This document shows positions 25,421 to 34,172 of a DNA stretch of 52,377 nt, one piece after another. Location: assembly GCA_945883795.1 (NCBI GenBank), contig CAMCYC010000011.1:1-52377 (forward strand), in the 5' to 3' direction. How positions within the stretch are numbered: position 1 is the first letter of the stretch; each line of letters begins with the position of its first letter. This stretch comes from Sulfurimonas crateris. Lineage in GTDB: Bacteria; Campylobacterota; Campylobacteria; Campylobacterales; Sulfurimonadaceae. The notes beneath the pieces are model-generated. The model was given only the letters and a program-made list of their open reading frames with translations. It was not told the origin of the DNA and did no database searches. The position numbers and the translations under genes are program-made.

Positions 25421-25991
25421 TTTTCTTGAAACCATCAAATGTGTTGATGGAAAAATTTTTAATCTTGGATATCATCAAGAAAGATATGAAACAGTGTTGA
25501 ATTCTCTTGGTATAAAAGATATTAAAAAACTTGAAAATTATATAGAGGCTCCAAAAATAGGTGTTTTTAGATGTCGTTTGGTTTATAGTTTAGATGAAAT
25601 GAATGTTTCTTATCATGAATATAAAAAAAGAGAGATATCTTCATTAAAGATTATTTTTGATAATGAAATTGATTATTCGATGAAATTTACACATAGAGAT
25701 GAAATCGATAAACTATACGCTCAAAGAGCGGATTGTGATGATATTCTTATAATTAAAAATTTACTTGTTACAGATACCAGTATTGCTAATATTGCTTTTT
25801 ATAAAGACAATAGATGGATTACACCAAAAAAACCGTTGTTAGAAGGGACAACAAGAGCTAGGCTTTTGAATGAGGGGAAGCTTATCAAAGCAGATATTAA
25901 AGTCCAAGAGTTACGAAGTTTTTCAAAAGTGGCACTTTTGAATGCTATGATAGATTTTGATATACTTGATACATGTACATTTTTGATATAA
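25410..25991 (+). CDS. Short class-IV aminotransferase-like protein (PabC/ADC lyase-like)
   Basis: 193 residues of the fold-type IV PLP family, which includes aminodeoxychorismate lyase and branched-chain aminotransferases. Landmarks: ETIKCVDGKIFNLGYHQERY near the start, candidate PLP lysine Lys92 in MKFTHRDEIDKL, then ADCDDILIIKNLLVTDTSIANIAFY and the exit PKKPLLEGTTRARLL. At 193 residues it is about 70 shorter than typical PabC, the N-terminal domain being reduced. GTG start overlapping cysK by 11 bases. A role as lyase in folate (p-aminobenzoate) synthesis is the best guess. Confidence 0.7.
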   Translation: MKNSFLETIKCVDGKIFNLGYHQERYETVLNSLGIKDIKKLENYIEAPKIGVFRCRLVYSLDEMNVSYHEYKKREISSLKIIFDNEIDYSMKFTHRDEIDKLYAQRADCDDILIIKNLLVTDTSIANIAFYKDNRWITPKKPLLEGTTRARLLNEGKLIKADIKVQELRSFSKVALLNAMIDFDILDTCTFLI

Positions 25992-26005
25992 TTATATTTT
26001 AAGTT

Positions 26006-26011
26006 TATAAT
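26006..26011 (+). promoter_or_regulatory. -10 element of the 152-codon gene
   Basis: TATAAT 17 bases before the TTG start. A start point near 26018 still leaves the AAGGAG site within the leader, though it would be only about ten bases long. Confidence 0.35.
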
Positions 26012-26027
26012 CCAAAAAGGAGATGCT

Positions 26028-26486
26028 TTGTTAGACAATGTAATACAAGACAGTGGTTTTGCCTCTTTGATGCAAAAAAATATTAGAGAATTGATAATTC
26101 TTTTTTTTGAAAAAGAACAAAATTTTGGAATTTTATGTAGTATTGAAAATGTCTCTTTTGACCCAAAATTACCTGATAGTATCAATTCGGAATTTCGTTC
26201 TTTAACTCTTTTTTTCTTAGCTGGTTATACTTTCGAAACGGCTAGAATTACTGATGACATGTTAGTTTTTGAAGCGGGATTTGGTCCAGATAATTTTGGT
26301 AGTTTGGTGAGTGTTCCACTTTTGAGCATTATGCAAATTATTATAGATGAAACACCTGTTTTTATTAATTTAGCGAGTAGAAAAATCAAAAGAGTAGTTG
26401 AGAAAAAAGCGGATAATCATGGAGTTAAGAATTCTATGGCTTCGTTTTTATCAAATCCAGAAAATTCTAAATTTATTAAAAAGTAA
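26028..26486 (+). CDS. Conserved-looking protein of unknown function, 152 aa
   Basis: I do not recognise the family. TTG start with AAGGAG six bases upstream; no in-frame ATG precedes the conserved-looking part. The product starts with an amphipathic helical stretch (SLMQKNIRELIILFFEKEQNFGILCSI), has an alternating beta-rich middle (ILCSIENVSFDPKLPDS, SLTLFFLAGYTFETARI), an acidic DDMLVFEAGFGPDNFGSLVSVPLLSIMQIIID segment and a basic tail. No signal peptide; possibly a small soluble adaptor. It could form a unit with the upstream aminotransferase gene (36-base gap) and converges with the LysR gene. Confidence 0.65.
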   Translation: MLDNVIQDSGFASLMQKNIRELIILFFEKEQNFGILCSIENVSFDPKLPDSINSEFRSLTLFFLAGYTFETARITDDMLVFEAGFGPDNFGSLVSVPLLSIMQIIIDETPVFINLASRKIKRVVEKKADNHGVKNSMASFLSNPENSKFIKK

Positions 26487-26503
26487 GGAGTTTTCCTTAC
26501 TTT
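26480..26503. terminator. Bidirectional terminator containing both stop codons (152-codon gene / lysR)
   Basis: AAAGTAAGGA (26480-26489) and TCCTTACTTT (26494-26503) pair perfectly over ten bases around the loop GTTT, with A-rich and T-rich flanks on the two sides. The TAA of the plus-strand gene (26484-26486) is inside the stem and the TAA of the minus-strand gene (26504-26502) overlaps its end. Confidence 0.72.
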
Positions 26504-27404
26504 AAACTTTGTTGAGAGATAACAAATAGTTAACAACATTATCTATAAATGCGTCGTGTTTTCTTTCTTTTGAATAAGCGATATAAAATTTTCTTTCTAT
26601 TTTATAGTTTTTTAATCTTGATTCAAAAAGTCTTCCTTCTTTTATTTCTTGTTGAATTACATGGCGAGACATGATTGAAACAAGTGGTCTTGAAGCATTT
26701 TTATCTGAATGTAAAACTGATTCTTTGATAGCTGTTGGACTACCTAAAACAGCTAGTACATTGAAATTACTACATTGTACACCCATCTCTTCAAAAATAT
26801 CTGCGGTGAGTTTTCTTGTGTGTGAATGCTCATCACGACAAATCCAGTCAAAACCAAGTAAATCATCAGCTTTTACATTTTTTGGGATTGGTTGATTTGA
26901 AAAAAGAACAAGTTCATCTTCAACCCATTCTCTATAAATCATACTGTCGATAAAAACAGGAGATTCGATAAGTGCCAAATCTATTTTTTTCTCTTCAAGT
27001 TGTTCTATTATACTTCTTGAATCGCCAACATTCATAAAAACTTCATTATTAATTCTTTTTTTAATCTCTCCGAGGTAGTTTGGTAAAATATAGTTACCAA
27101 TTGCATACGATGCACCTAAAACAAATGTAAATTCTTTATTAATAATTTTTAAAAGATCTTTTTCACTTGCAACTATAGCTTTTTCAAGCCTTTGTGCAAT
27201 TCTAAATAAATCTTCACCTTCTTTTGTGAGTAAAATACCATTCTTTTTTCTCTCTACAATTCTCGTGTCTAGATAATCTTCTATAAATTTAATTTGTTGA
27301 GTTACTGCTGGTTGAGATATACCCAACTTTGCAGATGCTTTTGAGAAGCTTTTTTCTTTTATAACCATCATAAAAGTCTGTAATTTTGCAAAATCTTTTA
27401 ACAT
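26502..27404 (-). CDS. LysR-family transcriptional regulator
   Basis: 300 residues: N-terminal winged helix-turn-helix (about 4-62, with FSKASAKLGISQPAVTQQIKFIEDYLDTRIVER, the LysR HTH signature) followed by a two-lobed periplasmic-binding-like effector domain (about 90-295, FVLGASYAIGNYILPNYLGEIKKR). The effector cannot be told from the sequence. It is divergent from pcrA with 149 bases between, and converges with the 152-codon gene. LysR proteins usually control a divergent neighbour; cysK lies 1 kb away, so a sulfur link is only a possibility. Confidence 0.93.
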   Translation of the reverse strand: MLKDFAKLQTFMMVIKEKSFSKASAKLGISQPAVTQQIKFIEDYLDTRIVERKKNGILLTKEGEDLFRIAQRLEKAIVASEKDLLKIINKEFTFVLGASYAIGNYILPNYLGEIKKRINNEVFMNVGDSRSIIEQLEEKKIDLALIESPVFIDSMIYREWVEDELVLFSNQPIPKNVKADDLLGFDWICRDEHSHTRKLTADIFEEMGVQCSNFNVLAVLGSPTAIKESVLHSDKNASRPLVSIMSRHVIQQEIKEGRLFESRLKNYKIERKFYIAYSKERKHDAFIDNVVNYLLSLNKV

Positions 27405-27438
27405 AATAATTCCTATAAGTAATATTGATAATAAAAGT

Positions 27439-27453
27439 ATAACTCAAAATTAT
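27439..27453. promoter_or_regulatory. Candidate LysR binding site (T-N11-A dyad)
   Basis: ATAA-N7-TTAT contains a T-N11-A core with dyad symmetry, the usual LysR-type box, located about 35-50 bases upstream of the lysR ATG. A minus-strand TATAAT overlaps its downstream end (AATTATAATT at 27448-27457). In such A/T-rich DNA a chance match is quite likely. Confidence 0.3.
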
Positions 27454-27494
27454 AATTATTGCAACCCCTTTGTATATTTTTAATCATTTTTAGA

Positions 27495-27500
27495 TACAAT
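27495..27500 (+). promoter_or_regulatory. -10 element of pcrA
   Basis: AGATACAAT: TACAAT 54 bases before the pcrA ATG, at the plus-strand side of the divergent region. No -35 box is clear. Confidence 0.35.
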
Positions 27501-27553
27501 AATATGAGTAAGCATTTTTGTGTTTAAAAATTTTAAAATAAAATAGTGGTTTC

Positions 27554-29602
27554 ATGGAAAAGATATTTGCAAAGTTAAATGAGTCTCAGAGTTTGGCTGT
27601 AAAAAAAACAGAGGGTCCTGTGCTCATTTTAGCAGGAGCAGGAAGTGGAAAAACTACTACGATAGTTTCTCGTCTTGCATATTTAATAAAAGAGGTGGGT
27701 ATTTCTCCCTCAAATACTTTAACGCTTACTTTTACAAATAAAGCTGCAAAAGAGATGAAAGAGCGTTCTCTTGCTATGATAGATGGTGGTGCTTATCCTC
27801 CACTATTGTGTACTTTTCATAAGTTTGGTTTATTGTTTTTAAAATTTAATATACATCTTTTAGGAAGGCGAAATAATTTTGTAGTGATTGATATAGATGA
27901 TAAGAAAAAAATTATTAAAAAAATAAATAGTGAACTTCCAACGCCTTTGATTGCGAGTGAAATATCTAGATATAAAAATTCTCTCATGACACCAGATGAA
28001 GCATATAAACAAGCAGAACTTTTTAATTATCAGCAAATTGCTAAAGTATATGAAGCGTATGAGATATATTTATTGGAAAATAATTTATTAGATTTTGATG
28101 ATTTAATTGCACTTACATATCAGTTACTTGCCCAAAATCCAGAGCTTGCTTATGCAACATCGCAAAAATATCAATATATTATGATTGATGAATATCAAGA
28201 TACAAATGAGTTACAATTAAAACTCTTACAAATGCTTTGTAGTGCACATCAAAATCTTTGTGTAGTTGGGGATGATGACCAAAGTATTTATGGTTGGCGT
28301 GGTGCACATATACGCAATATTATAGAATTTGACCAAGACTTTTTGGGTGCTTCAGTTTTTAAATTAGAAGAAAATTATCGTTCAAAAGAACCAATACTTA
28401 AAGTTGCAAATTCTCTTATTGAACATAATCGTTCACGACTTGGAAAAAAACTTATCTCCACTCGAGGTGCTGGTGAAGAGGTTAAAGTTCTCAATTCAAG
28501 TGATGAAAACGAGGAAGCTAGAAAGATTGCCATGAAGATTGGTAAGCTTTTAGATGCTGGTGTGTCTGGAAAAGAGATAGCTGTGTTGTACCGTGTGAAT
28601 GTTCTGTCTCGTTCGATTGAAGAGGGATTAAATCGTTCTAAAATATCTTATAAACTTGTGGGTGGTTTACGCTTTTATGATAGAGCCGAAATTAAAGATT
28701 TGATTAGTTATATCCGTGTAATTACAAACTTTCATGATGATTTTTCTTTTAAGAGAATTGCCAATAAACCAAAACGGGGTTTAGGGAAAGCAAGTGTAGA
28801 TAAACTTGAATTAGCAGCACATGCAAATGGAACATCTATTTATAAATATATCAAAAATAGTACACTCTCAGAATTGGAACTACTCGTCAAAAAGAAAAAT
28901 TCACAAACTTTAAAACAATTTATAGCAAGTATTGAGGCTGTGTCTGAACTAGCTGTTCATTCCACTTATGAATTTATTGATGTACTCGAGGAAACTTTTC
29001 ATTTAAAAGATATCTATGCTGGGATGCAAGATGAAGCCGAAAAAGTTCTGAACATGGATGAATTTTATGGTTTATTTCGAGATTTTGTAAAAAACTCTCC
29101 GCATGGAACTCTTGATGAATTTCTTAACGAACTCACACTTCAAAGTGAACAAGACCAAGTTGAGGGTGAGAGTATTTACATGATGAGTATTCATGCTTCA
29201 AAAGGGTTAGAGTTTGAGCATGTTTTTATTATCGGGCTTGAAGAGGGATTTTTACCACTGACAGGTGATGGGAATGACCTTGAAGAGGAGCGACGGTTAG
29301 GGTATGTTTCTTTTACTAGAGCTAAAGAAACACTCACTCTTTCTCATGTGGGAAGTAGATTTTATAAAGGTAGACGAAGTGATTTACAAAAGAGTCGATT
29401 TTTTAATGAAGCAGGGCTTTGTGAAGGCTCTTTGATAGTTGAAAAAAATACCTCTTTTAAAAAAGGTGATTTAGTACGACATAAATTGTTTGGAACAGGA
29501 CGAGTATGTGGTGTGAGTAAAACAGGTCGAGAATTTAAGCTGAATATTAATTTTGCTGGAATAAAAAGAGATATTATAGCTTCTTTTGTTGAGCGATTAT
29601 GA
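27554..29602 (+). CDS. pcrA: Superfamily 1 DNA helicase (PcrA/UvrD/Rep)
   Basis: An ATP-driven 3-prime to 5-prime DNA helicase used in repair and replication restart. 682 residues with all helicase motifs: Walker A AGAGSGKTT (27-35), Ia LTFTNKAAKEMKER, II DEYQDTN, III GDDDQSIYGWRGA, IV EENYRS, V MSIHASKGLEFEHVFIIG and VI RRLGYVSFTRAKETL. The C-terminus (FKKGDLVRHKLFGTGRVCGV) is the Tudor-like RNA polymerase-binding element found in PcrA/UvrD. Rep is the alternative name. It opens the pcrA-truB-csrA-ispE block and overlaps truB by four bases. Confidence 0.93.
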   Translation: MEKIFAKLNESQSLAVKKTEGPVLILAGAGSGKTTTIVSRLAYLIKEVGISPSNTLTLTFTNKAAKEMKERSLAMIDGGAYPPLLCTFHKFGLLFLKFNIHLLGRRNNFVVIDIDDKKKIIKKINSELPTPLIASEISRYKNSLMTPDEAYKQAELFNYQQIAKVYEAYEIYLLENNLLDFDDLIALTYQLLAQNPELAYATSQKYQYIMIDEYQDTNELQLKLLQMLCSAHQNLCVVGDDDQSIYGWRGAHIRNIIEFDQDFLGASVFKLEENYRSKEPILKVANSLIEHNRSRLGKKLISTRGAGEEVKVLNSSDENEEARKIAMKIGKLLDAGVSGKEIAVLYRVNVLSRSIEEGLNRSKISYKLVGGLRFYDRAEIKDLISYIRVITNFHDDFSFKRIANKPKRGLGKASVDKLELAAHANGTSIYKYIKNSTLSELELLVKKKNSQTLKQFIASIEAVSELAVHSTYEFIDVLEETFHLKDIYAGMQDEAEKVLNMDEFYGLFRDFVKNSPHGTLDEFLNELTLQSEQDQVEGESIYMMSIHASKGLEFEHVFIIGLEEGFLPLTGDGNDLEEERRLGYVSFTRAKETLTLSHVGSRFYKGRRSDLQKSRFFNEAGLCEGSLIVEKNTSFKKGDLVRHKLFGTGRVCGVSKTGREFKLNINFAGIKRDIIASFVERL

Positions 29603-30423
29603 ACCGACTTTTTGTAGCTTATAAGCCATCTGGGATTGGGTCAAATCTTTTTTTATCCAAATTAAAAAGAAAATATAACAATAAAAAAGCAGGTTTTTCT
29701 GGAACACTAGACCCTTTTGCAAAAGGTGTTTTAGTTGTAGGTTTTGGCACACATACAAAACTTTTTCGCTTTTTAGATAAAACTCCAAAAGTGTATAGAG
29801 CAACACTTTGGCTTGGTGCTAAGAGTCAGAGTTTGGATACCGAAATGATAGAAGAAGTTCAAATAATTCCTGAGTTGCCCCTTGTTGAGGTTGAAAATGC
29901 TGTCAAATCTTTAGAAGGTGAACTTGAATATGAACCGCCAATTTTTAGTGCAAAAAAAATTAATGGTCAAAGAGCGTATGATTTGGCCCGTGACGGAAAG
30001 AGCGTTATTTTAAATAAGATAAACTCTATTATTTACGAAATAAAGTTTATAAATTATTCTCACCCTTTTATCTCGTTTGAGGCGACTGTATCAGAGGGAA
30101 CTTATATCCGTTCTTTAGGTCGTATCATTACAAATAGGCTTGGAGTAGAATATGGGAGTTTGAGTGCATTAGAGAGATTGCGTGAAGGTCAGTTTAAATA
30201 TGATAATGAAAATGTTTTAGATATTAAAAAATCTCTCAATATTCCTAAAAATAGTTATTTAGGTGAAAATGACAACCTAAAGTATGGAAGAATTCTTGCT
30301 ATTGACGATTTACAAATAAAAGATGATGGATTTTATTGGCTTGACAATGGTGATAATATATCTATTATACAAGTAAAAGAGAATGAAGTAAAATATGAAT
30401 TAGGTAGGATATATACATGTTAG
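29599..30423 (+). CDS. truB: tRNA pseudouridine-55 synthase
   Basis: TruB makes pseudouridine 55 in the T arm of tRNAs. 274 residues, with the catalytic Asp38 in GFSGTLDPFAKGVLVV, the KVYRATLWLG strand and the SEGTYIRSLGR motif. The C-terminus is shorter than in Escherichia coli, lacking a full PUA domain, as is common in this phylum. The ATG overlaps the pcrA stop (ATGA) and the 3-prime end overlaps csrA by seven bases, so the four genes are tightly coupled. Confidence 0.95.
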   Translation: MNRLFVAYKPSGIGSNLFLSKLKRKYNNKKAGFSGTLDPFAKGVLVVGFGTHTKLFRFLDKTPKVYRATLWLGAKSQSLDTEMIEEVQIIPELPLVEVENAVKSLEGELEYEPPIFSAKKINGQRAYDLARDGKSVILNKINSIIYEIKFINYSHPFISFEATVSEGTYIRSLGRIITNRLGVEYGSLSALERLREGQFKYDNENVLDIKKSLNIPKNSYLGENDNLKYGRILAIDDLQIKDDGFYWLDNGDNISIIQVKENEVKYELGRIYTC

Positions 30424-30647
30424 TTTTAGCTCGAAAATTGAATGAATCTATTGTTATTGGGGATAATATTATTATTAAGGTGATAGCCATTGAAAAAGGT
30501 GTTGTAAAAATCGGTATTGAAGCGCCTTCAGATATAACGATACTTAGAAGTGAACTTATTGCGGATGTCACAGAGTTAAATATTGCAGCATCCAAAGAGA
30601 TTAAGTCAGAGAGTGTAACGCTTCTTAGTAAAATTTTACGAAGATAA
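30417..30647 (+). CDS. csrA: Carbon storage regulator CsrA
   Basis: CsrA is a small RNA-binding dimer that represses or stabilises mRNAs by binding GGA motifs near ribosome binding sites; in this phylum flagellin mRNA is the main target and FliW the antagonist. 76 residues, starting MLVLARKLNESIVIGDNI with the key Arg6 and the GVVKIGIEAPSDITILRSEL segment; the C-terminal helix is longer than in Escherichia coli (61 residues), the form associated with FliW binding. AGGA precedes the ATG inside truB. FliW is at 694-1074. Confidence 0.97.
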   Translation: MLVLARKLNESIVIGDNIIIKVIAIEKGVVKIGIEAPSDITILRSELIADVTELNIAASKEIKSESVTLLSKILRR

Positions 30648-30651
30648 GTGC

Positions 30652-31419
30652 ATGAAATTTTACAAAGCTTACGCAAAAGTAAATATTTTTCTTAAAATAA
30701 CTGGTGTAAGAGGGGAATATCACGAAATAATTTCTCGATTTATGAGAGTAAATACTCTTTATGATGAACTTTCTTTTGTTCCAAAAACAGAAAATGGATT
30801 TGAAATTATTGGAGATTTCTCTTGTACAGTGGAGCAAAATACAATATACAAAGCTTATATTGCTTTAAAAAATGTAACAAACTCAGATGCGTTAGTAACA
30901 CTTATGCAAACCCATGCTATAAAAGTGCAAAAATCGATTCCTACTTTTGCAGGACTTGGTGGTGGTAGTAGTGATGCTGCAACTTATCTTTTGATGTGTA
31001 ATGAAATTTTACAATTGGGTTTGAGTGTAGAAGAATTAGCTCAAATTGGAGTCAAAGTTGGTGCGGATGTTCCTTTTTTTGTTTACGGATATGAGAGTGC
31101 TAATGTGAGTGGAATAGGGGAAATTGTAGAACCGTTTGAGGAAGAGATTTTAGATTTTGAAGTATTTACACCAGATATCCAAATAAGCACTCCAAAAGTC
31201 TATCAAATATATAGGAAAAACTTTTATGCTCCAATTGGAGGAGTTCAAACACAAAAACTAAAAGAAACAGCTTCTTTGGAAATTTTAAAAAATTTCAATG
31301 CAAAAGAGCTAAACGACCTTTTTCAACCTGCTTTGCAAGAATATAAAGAGTTAGCAAAATACTATAATCCTGAGTGGTATTTTAGTGGAAGTGGAAGTAG
31401 TTTTTTTAAAACAACCTGA
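30652..31419 (+). CDS. ispE: 4-diphosphocytidyl-2-C-methyl-D-erythritol kinase
   Basis: IspE phosphorylates CDP-methylerythritol in the MEP route to isoprenoids. 255 residues, GHMP kinase: N-terminal AYAKVNIFLKITGVR, the ATP-binding GLGGGSSDAA (101-110), GADVPFFVYG, and the C-terminal WYFSGSGSSFF. It follows csrA by four bases. In Campylobacter and Helicobacter smpB comes next, as I recall; here a 12.3-kb chemosensory operon intervenes. Confidence 0.95.
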   Translation: MKFYKAYAKVNIFLKITGVRGEYHEIISRFMRVNTLYDELSFVPKTENGFEIIGDFSCTVEQNTIYKAYIALKNVTNSDALVTLMQTHAIKVQKSIPTFAGLGGGSSDAATYLLMCNEILQLGLSVEELAQIGVKVGADVPFFVYGYESANVSGIGEIVEPFEEEILDFEVFTPDIQISTPKVYQIYRKNFYAPIGGVQTQKLKETASLEILKNFNAKELNDLFQPALQEYKELAKYYNPEWYFSGSGSSFFKTT

Positions 31420-31477
31420 TTTCACAAAAATCTTAAAATAAATGCAATAATATATAAAATATACAACGAAACTTCGC

Positions 31478-31483
31478 TATAAT
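31478..31483 (+). promoter_or_regulatory. -10 element of the chemosensory operon
   Basis: TTCGC-TATAAT, 55 bases before the cheY ATG and 59 bases after ispE, in an A/T-rich tract without a clear -35. It is the only good promoter candidate seen ahead of the twelve-gene cluster, and its G-C step before the hexamer resembles the one upstream of the DUF721-like gene. Confidence 0.5.
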
Positions 31484-31537
31484 AATTCCCTATTCAAATA
31501 TAAATTTACATAATGTTATTTTTTAAAAGGGAGTTCA

Positions 31538-31900
31538 ATGGCTAAGGTATTAGTGGCTGATGATGCAGGTTTGATTAGGATGGTTGCAAAAAAGGCGATT
31601 GAAGAAGCAGGGCATGAGGCTATTGTAGTGGAAAACGGTGCCGAAGGTTTAGAAGCACTTAAGCACCATAAGTTTGCTTTAATTTTCAGTGATGTCAATA
31701 TGCCAGTGATGGGTGGACTTGAGATGGTCGAAGCAATTAAGCAAATAGCGGAGTTTAAATATATTCCTATAGTTATGTTGACAACTGAAAGTTCAGATGA
31801 ATTAAAAAGCAAAGGTAAAGCATTAGGAGTGAAAGCATGGATGCTTAAACCTTTTGATAAAGACAAGTTTTTAATGGTTATTCAAAAGTTAATAGAGTAG
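31538..31900 (+). CDS. cheY: Chemotaxis response regulator CheY
   Basis: A 120-residue single receiver domain: acidic pocket DD (8-9), phospho-acceptor Asp52 in FSDVNMP, Thr82/Thr83 in MLTTES and Lys104 in MLKPFD, all of the residues required for activation. AGGGAG lies seven bases before the ATG. It is the first gene of the operon and the likely main phosphate acceptor from the CheA encoded two genes on. Whether it addresses the flagellar motor or another output is not determined by the sequence. Confidence 0.93.
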   Translation: MAKVLVADDAGLIRMVAKKAIEEAGHEAIVVENGAEGLEALKHHKFALIFSDVNMPVMGGLEMVEAIKQIAEFKYIPIVMLTTESSDELKSKGKALGVKAWMLKPFDKDKFLMVIQKLIE

Positions 31901-31904
31901 TCTC

Positions 31905-32177
31905 ATGATATTTGAAACTGATTCCCTTAAAATTGAGCAGGTAGAAGAAGTTAAAAGTCAGTTGTTGGCTGCTTTAGAGAATGAAGCACCAATGATTACT
32001 CTGGACCTTTTATATGTAAATAAAGTCGACCTCTGTATCATACAACTTTTTTTAGCTTTACAAAAAAGTACACAAAAGAAAAATATCCAATTAACTTTAA
32101 AGAACTGTTCAGAAAGTTTTATAAATACTCTTTCCTTAAGTGGTTGTTCAGATTTATTAAAGTGTTCCCATGAGTGA
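31905..32177 (+). CDS. STAS-domain protein
   Basis: 90 residues, a single STAS (anti-sigma-factor-antagonist-like) fold: ITLDLLYVNKVDLCIIQLFLALQKS followed by IQLTLKNCSESFINTLSLSGCSDLL. In SpoIIAA-type proteins the segment after the Asp carries the phosphorylated Ser; here that site reads VDLCII, with no Ser or Thr, so classic phosphoregulation is unlikely. STAS proteins occur in some non-motility chemosensory clusters, as in Vibrio cholerae cluster III from memory. Overlaps cheA by eight bases. Confidence 0.82.
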   Translation: MIFETDSLKIEQVEEVKSQLLAALENEAPMITLDLLYVNKVDLCIIQLFLALQKSTQKKNIQLTLKNCSESFINTLSLSGCSDLLKCSHE

Positions 32178-34170
32178 AGAACTAGACTATTTTCACGAAG
32201 ATGCCAAAGAGCAACTTCAAATGATGGAAAGTGCTTTACTTGATGCGATGGATAAAGGTTCAAATACTGAGTATATAGGAACTATTTTTCGTGCTATGCA
32301 TACTATTAAAGGTGTTGCTGGCATGTTTAGTTTTGATGCGATTATCTCTTTTACGCATATTGCAGAAAATTTGATGGACAGTGTTCGCAATGGTAAAATT
32401 GTCTTAGGTGAAAATTTATTAATGCTTCTTTTGGAGTGTAAAGACCATGTCAATGAGTTGGTAAATTGTGCTGTAGAATCAACTGACTTACCTCCACAAA
32501 CACTTGAAAAAGATAAATTGCTCAAATCAACAATTAATGCCTATTTAAATAATTCTCAGGCTCATTTGACACCAAAAGAATCTCAAAATATAGAAACTCC
32601 TAATACAAATTTATGGCATATCTCCCTTGCTTTAAAAGATTCTTTTTTTGATAGTGGTATGGATTTAATTTCTATTATAGCTTTTTTGAAACGATTAGGA
32701 ACTTTGCACAAAGTGCATCCTTTATTGGAAAAACTTCCAACTTTAGAAACTATTGACCCATATAAACCTTATCTTAGCTTTGAAATAGAGTTTGAGGGGG
32801 ATGTAACAAAAGAGACTTTGGTTGAGGTATTTGAATTTGTTGAGGATGATATAGAACTAGAAGTTTTTTCTGTTAAAGAGTTTTTAAATACTCAAGAAGA
32901 AAAGAGTATAGAAGAAGTTCAACAAATTGAAGTAAGTGTAGCACAGCCAGTAGAATCCCCAAAAATAGAACCTCTAAAACAAGAGTTACCAGATAAAAAA
33001 GTAACTCCTGTTTCTCAATTTTTGCGTGTTGATTCGAGTAAAATTGATATTCTTATTGATACAATTAGTGAGATGGTGATTGCTAATGCTAAAATCAACC
33101 GTTATGTTGAAGAAAATAGTGCAGTAGAACTTGAAGAAATTTCGATAGAACTTAGCACACTTCTTGAAGGGTTGCGTAATAATGTGATGAATATTCGCAT
33201 GGTTCCTGTAGGTGAATCATTTGAAAAATTTCGTAGAGTTGTGAATGATGTAGCGTATAGACTGGGTAAAAAAATAAACTTCGTCATAAAGGGTGGAGAA
33301 ACAGAACTTGATAAAACAGTGATAGAAAAAATTGCTGACCCGCTTTTACATATGTTGCGAAACTCTGTTGACCATGGGATAGAATTACCTCAAAAAAGGG
33401 TTGAACAAGGTAAATCTGAATATGGAAATGTAGAACTTCGTGCTTATCCAGAATCTGGTTCTATTGTGATTGAGATTGAAGATGATGGTAAAGGGTTGGG
33501 ACTTGATGCTATTTTGGCAAAAGCAAAAGCAAAAGGGATAATCACTCCAACACAACAACTCTCAGATGCAGAAGCGTATAAACTGATTTTTGAACCAGGT
33601 TTTTCAACAGCTGAAGTCGTCTCAGATATCTCAGGGCGTGGTGTTGGGATGGATGTGGTTCGTAAAAATATAGAAGCACTCAAAGGTGATGTAGAGTTAC
33701 AAAGCTATGTTGGAAAAGGGAGTTGTTTTACAATCCGTTTGCCTTTGACTTTGGCAATTATTGATGGCTTTTTATTTCAGGTTGGAAAAACAAATTATAT
33801 TATTCCACTTGACATGGTCTCGGAAGTGATAGAATATACACAACAATATCATGTAAGTATGAAAGACTCAAAAGTATTTAATCTTCGTGGTACTTTGCTC
33901 CCATTTTTGGATGTTCGAAGTTATTATCAAGAAATGAGTTGTCAAGTGTGTGAGAGACAAAATATTATTGTTGTAAAGTATGGTCGTCATAAAATGGGAC
34001 TTTTAGTGGATGAGCTTTTGGGAGAATATCAAACCGTGATTAAGCCTTTGGGTAAACTTTTCGTGAATGCACCTGCACTTTATGGAGCTTCAATTTTAGG
34101 AAGTGGAGAAATCGCCTTGATATTTGATATTCCAGCTTTATTTGAAATGGTAAATATAATAAGGGAGTAA
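32170..34170 (+). CDS. cheA: Chemotaxis histidine kinase CheA (without receiver domain)
   Basis: 666 residues. P1 HPt domain (about 1-105) with phospho-acceptor His44 in MHTIKGVAG; a P2-like or linker region (about 150-280, rich in Glu and Val); P3 dimerisation helices (about 285-350, RVDSSKIDILIDTISEMVIANAKI); HATPase domain with N-box around 393-403 (HMLRNSVDHG), G box near 438 (EIEDDGKG) and GRGVGMDVV near 489; and a C-terminal CheW-like P5 domain (about 530-660). The protein ends after P5 (MVNIIRE): it lacks the C-terminal receiver that the CheA of Campylobacter and Helicobacter motility clusters carries. It overlaps the STAS gene by eight bases. Confidence 0.96.
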   Translation: MSEELDYFHEDAKEQLQMMESALLDAMDKGSNTEYIGTIFRAMHTIKGVAGMFSFDAIISFTHIAENLMDSVRNGKIVLGENLLMLLLECKDHVNELVNCAVESTDLPPQTLEKDKLLKSTINAYLNNSQAHLTPKESQNIETPNTNLWHISLALKDSFFDSGMDLISIIAFLKRLGTLHKVHPLLEKLPTLETIDPYKPYLSFEIEFEGDVTKETLVEVFEFVEDDIELEVFSVKEFLNTQEEKSIEEVQQIEVSVAQPVESPKIEPLKQELPDKKVTPVSQFLRVDSSKIDILIDTISEMVIANAKINRYVEENSAVELEEISIELSTLLEGLRNNVMNIRMVPVGESFEKFRRVVNDVAYRLGKKINFVIKGGETELDKTVIEKIADPLLHMLRNSVDHGIELPQKRVEQGKSEYGNVELRAYPESGSIVIEIEDDGKGLGLDAILAKAKAKGIITPTQQLSDAEAYKLIFEPGFSTAEVVSDISGRGVGMDVVRKNIEALKGDVELQSYVGKGSCFTIRLPLTLAIIDGFLFQVGKTNYIIPLDMVSEVIEYTQQYHVSMKDSKVFNLRGTLLPFLDVRSYYQEMSCQVCERQNIIVVKYGRHKMGLLVDELLGEYQTVIKPLGKLFVNAPALYGASILGSGEIALIFDIPALFEMVNIIRE

Positions 34171-34172
34171 AT

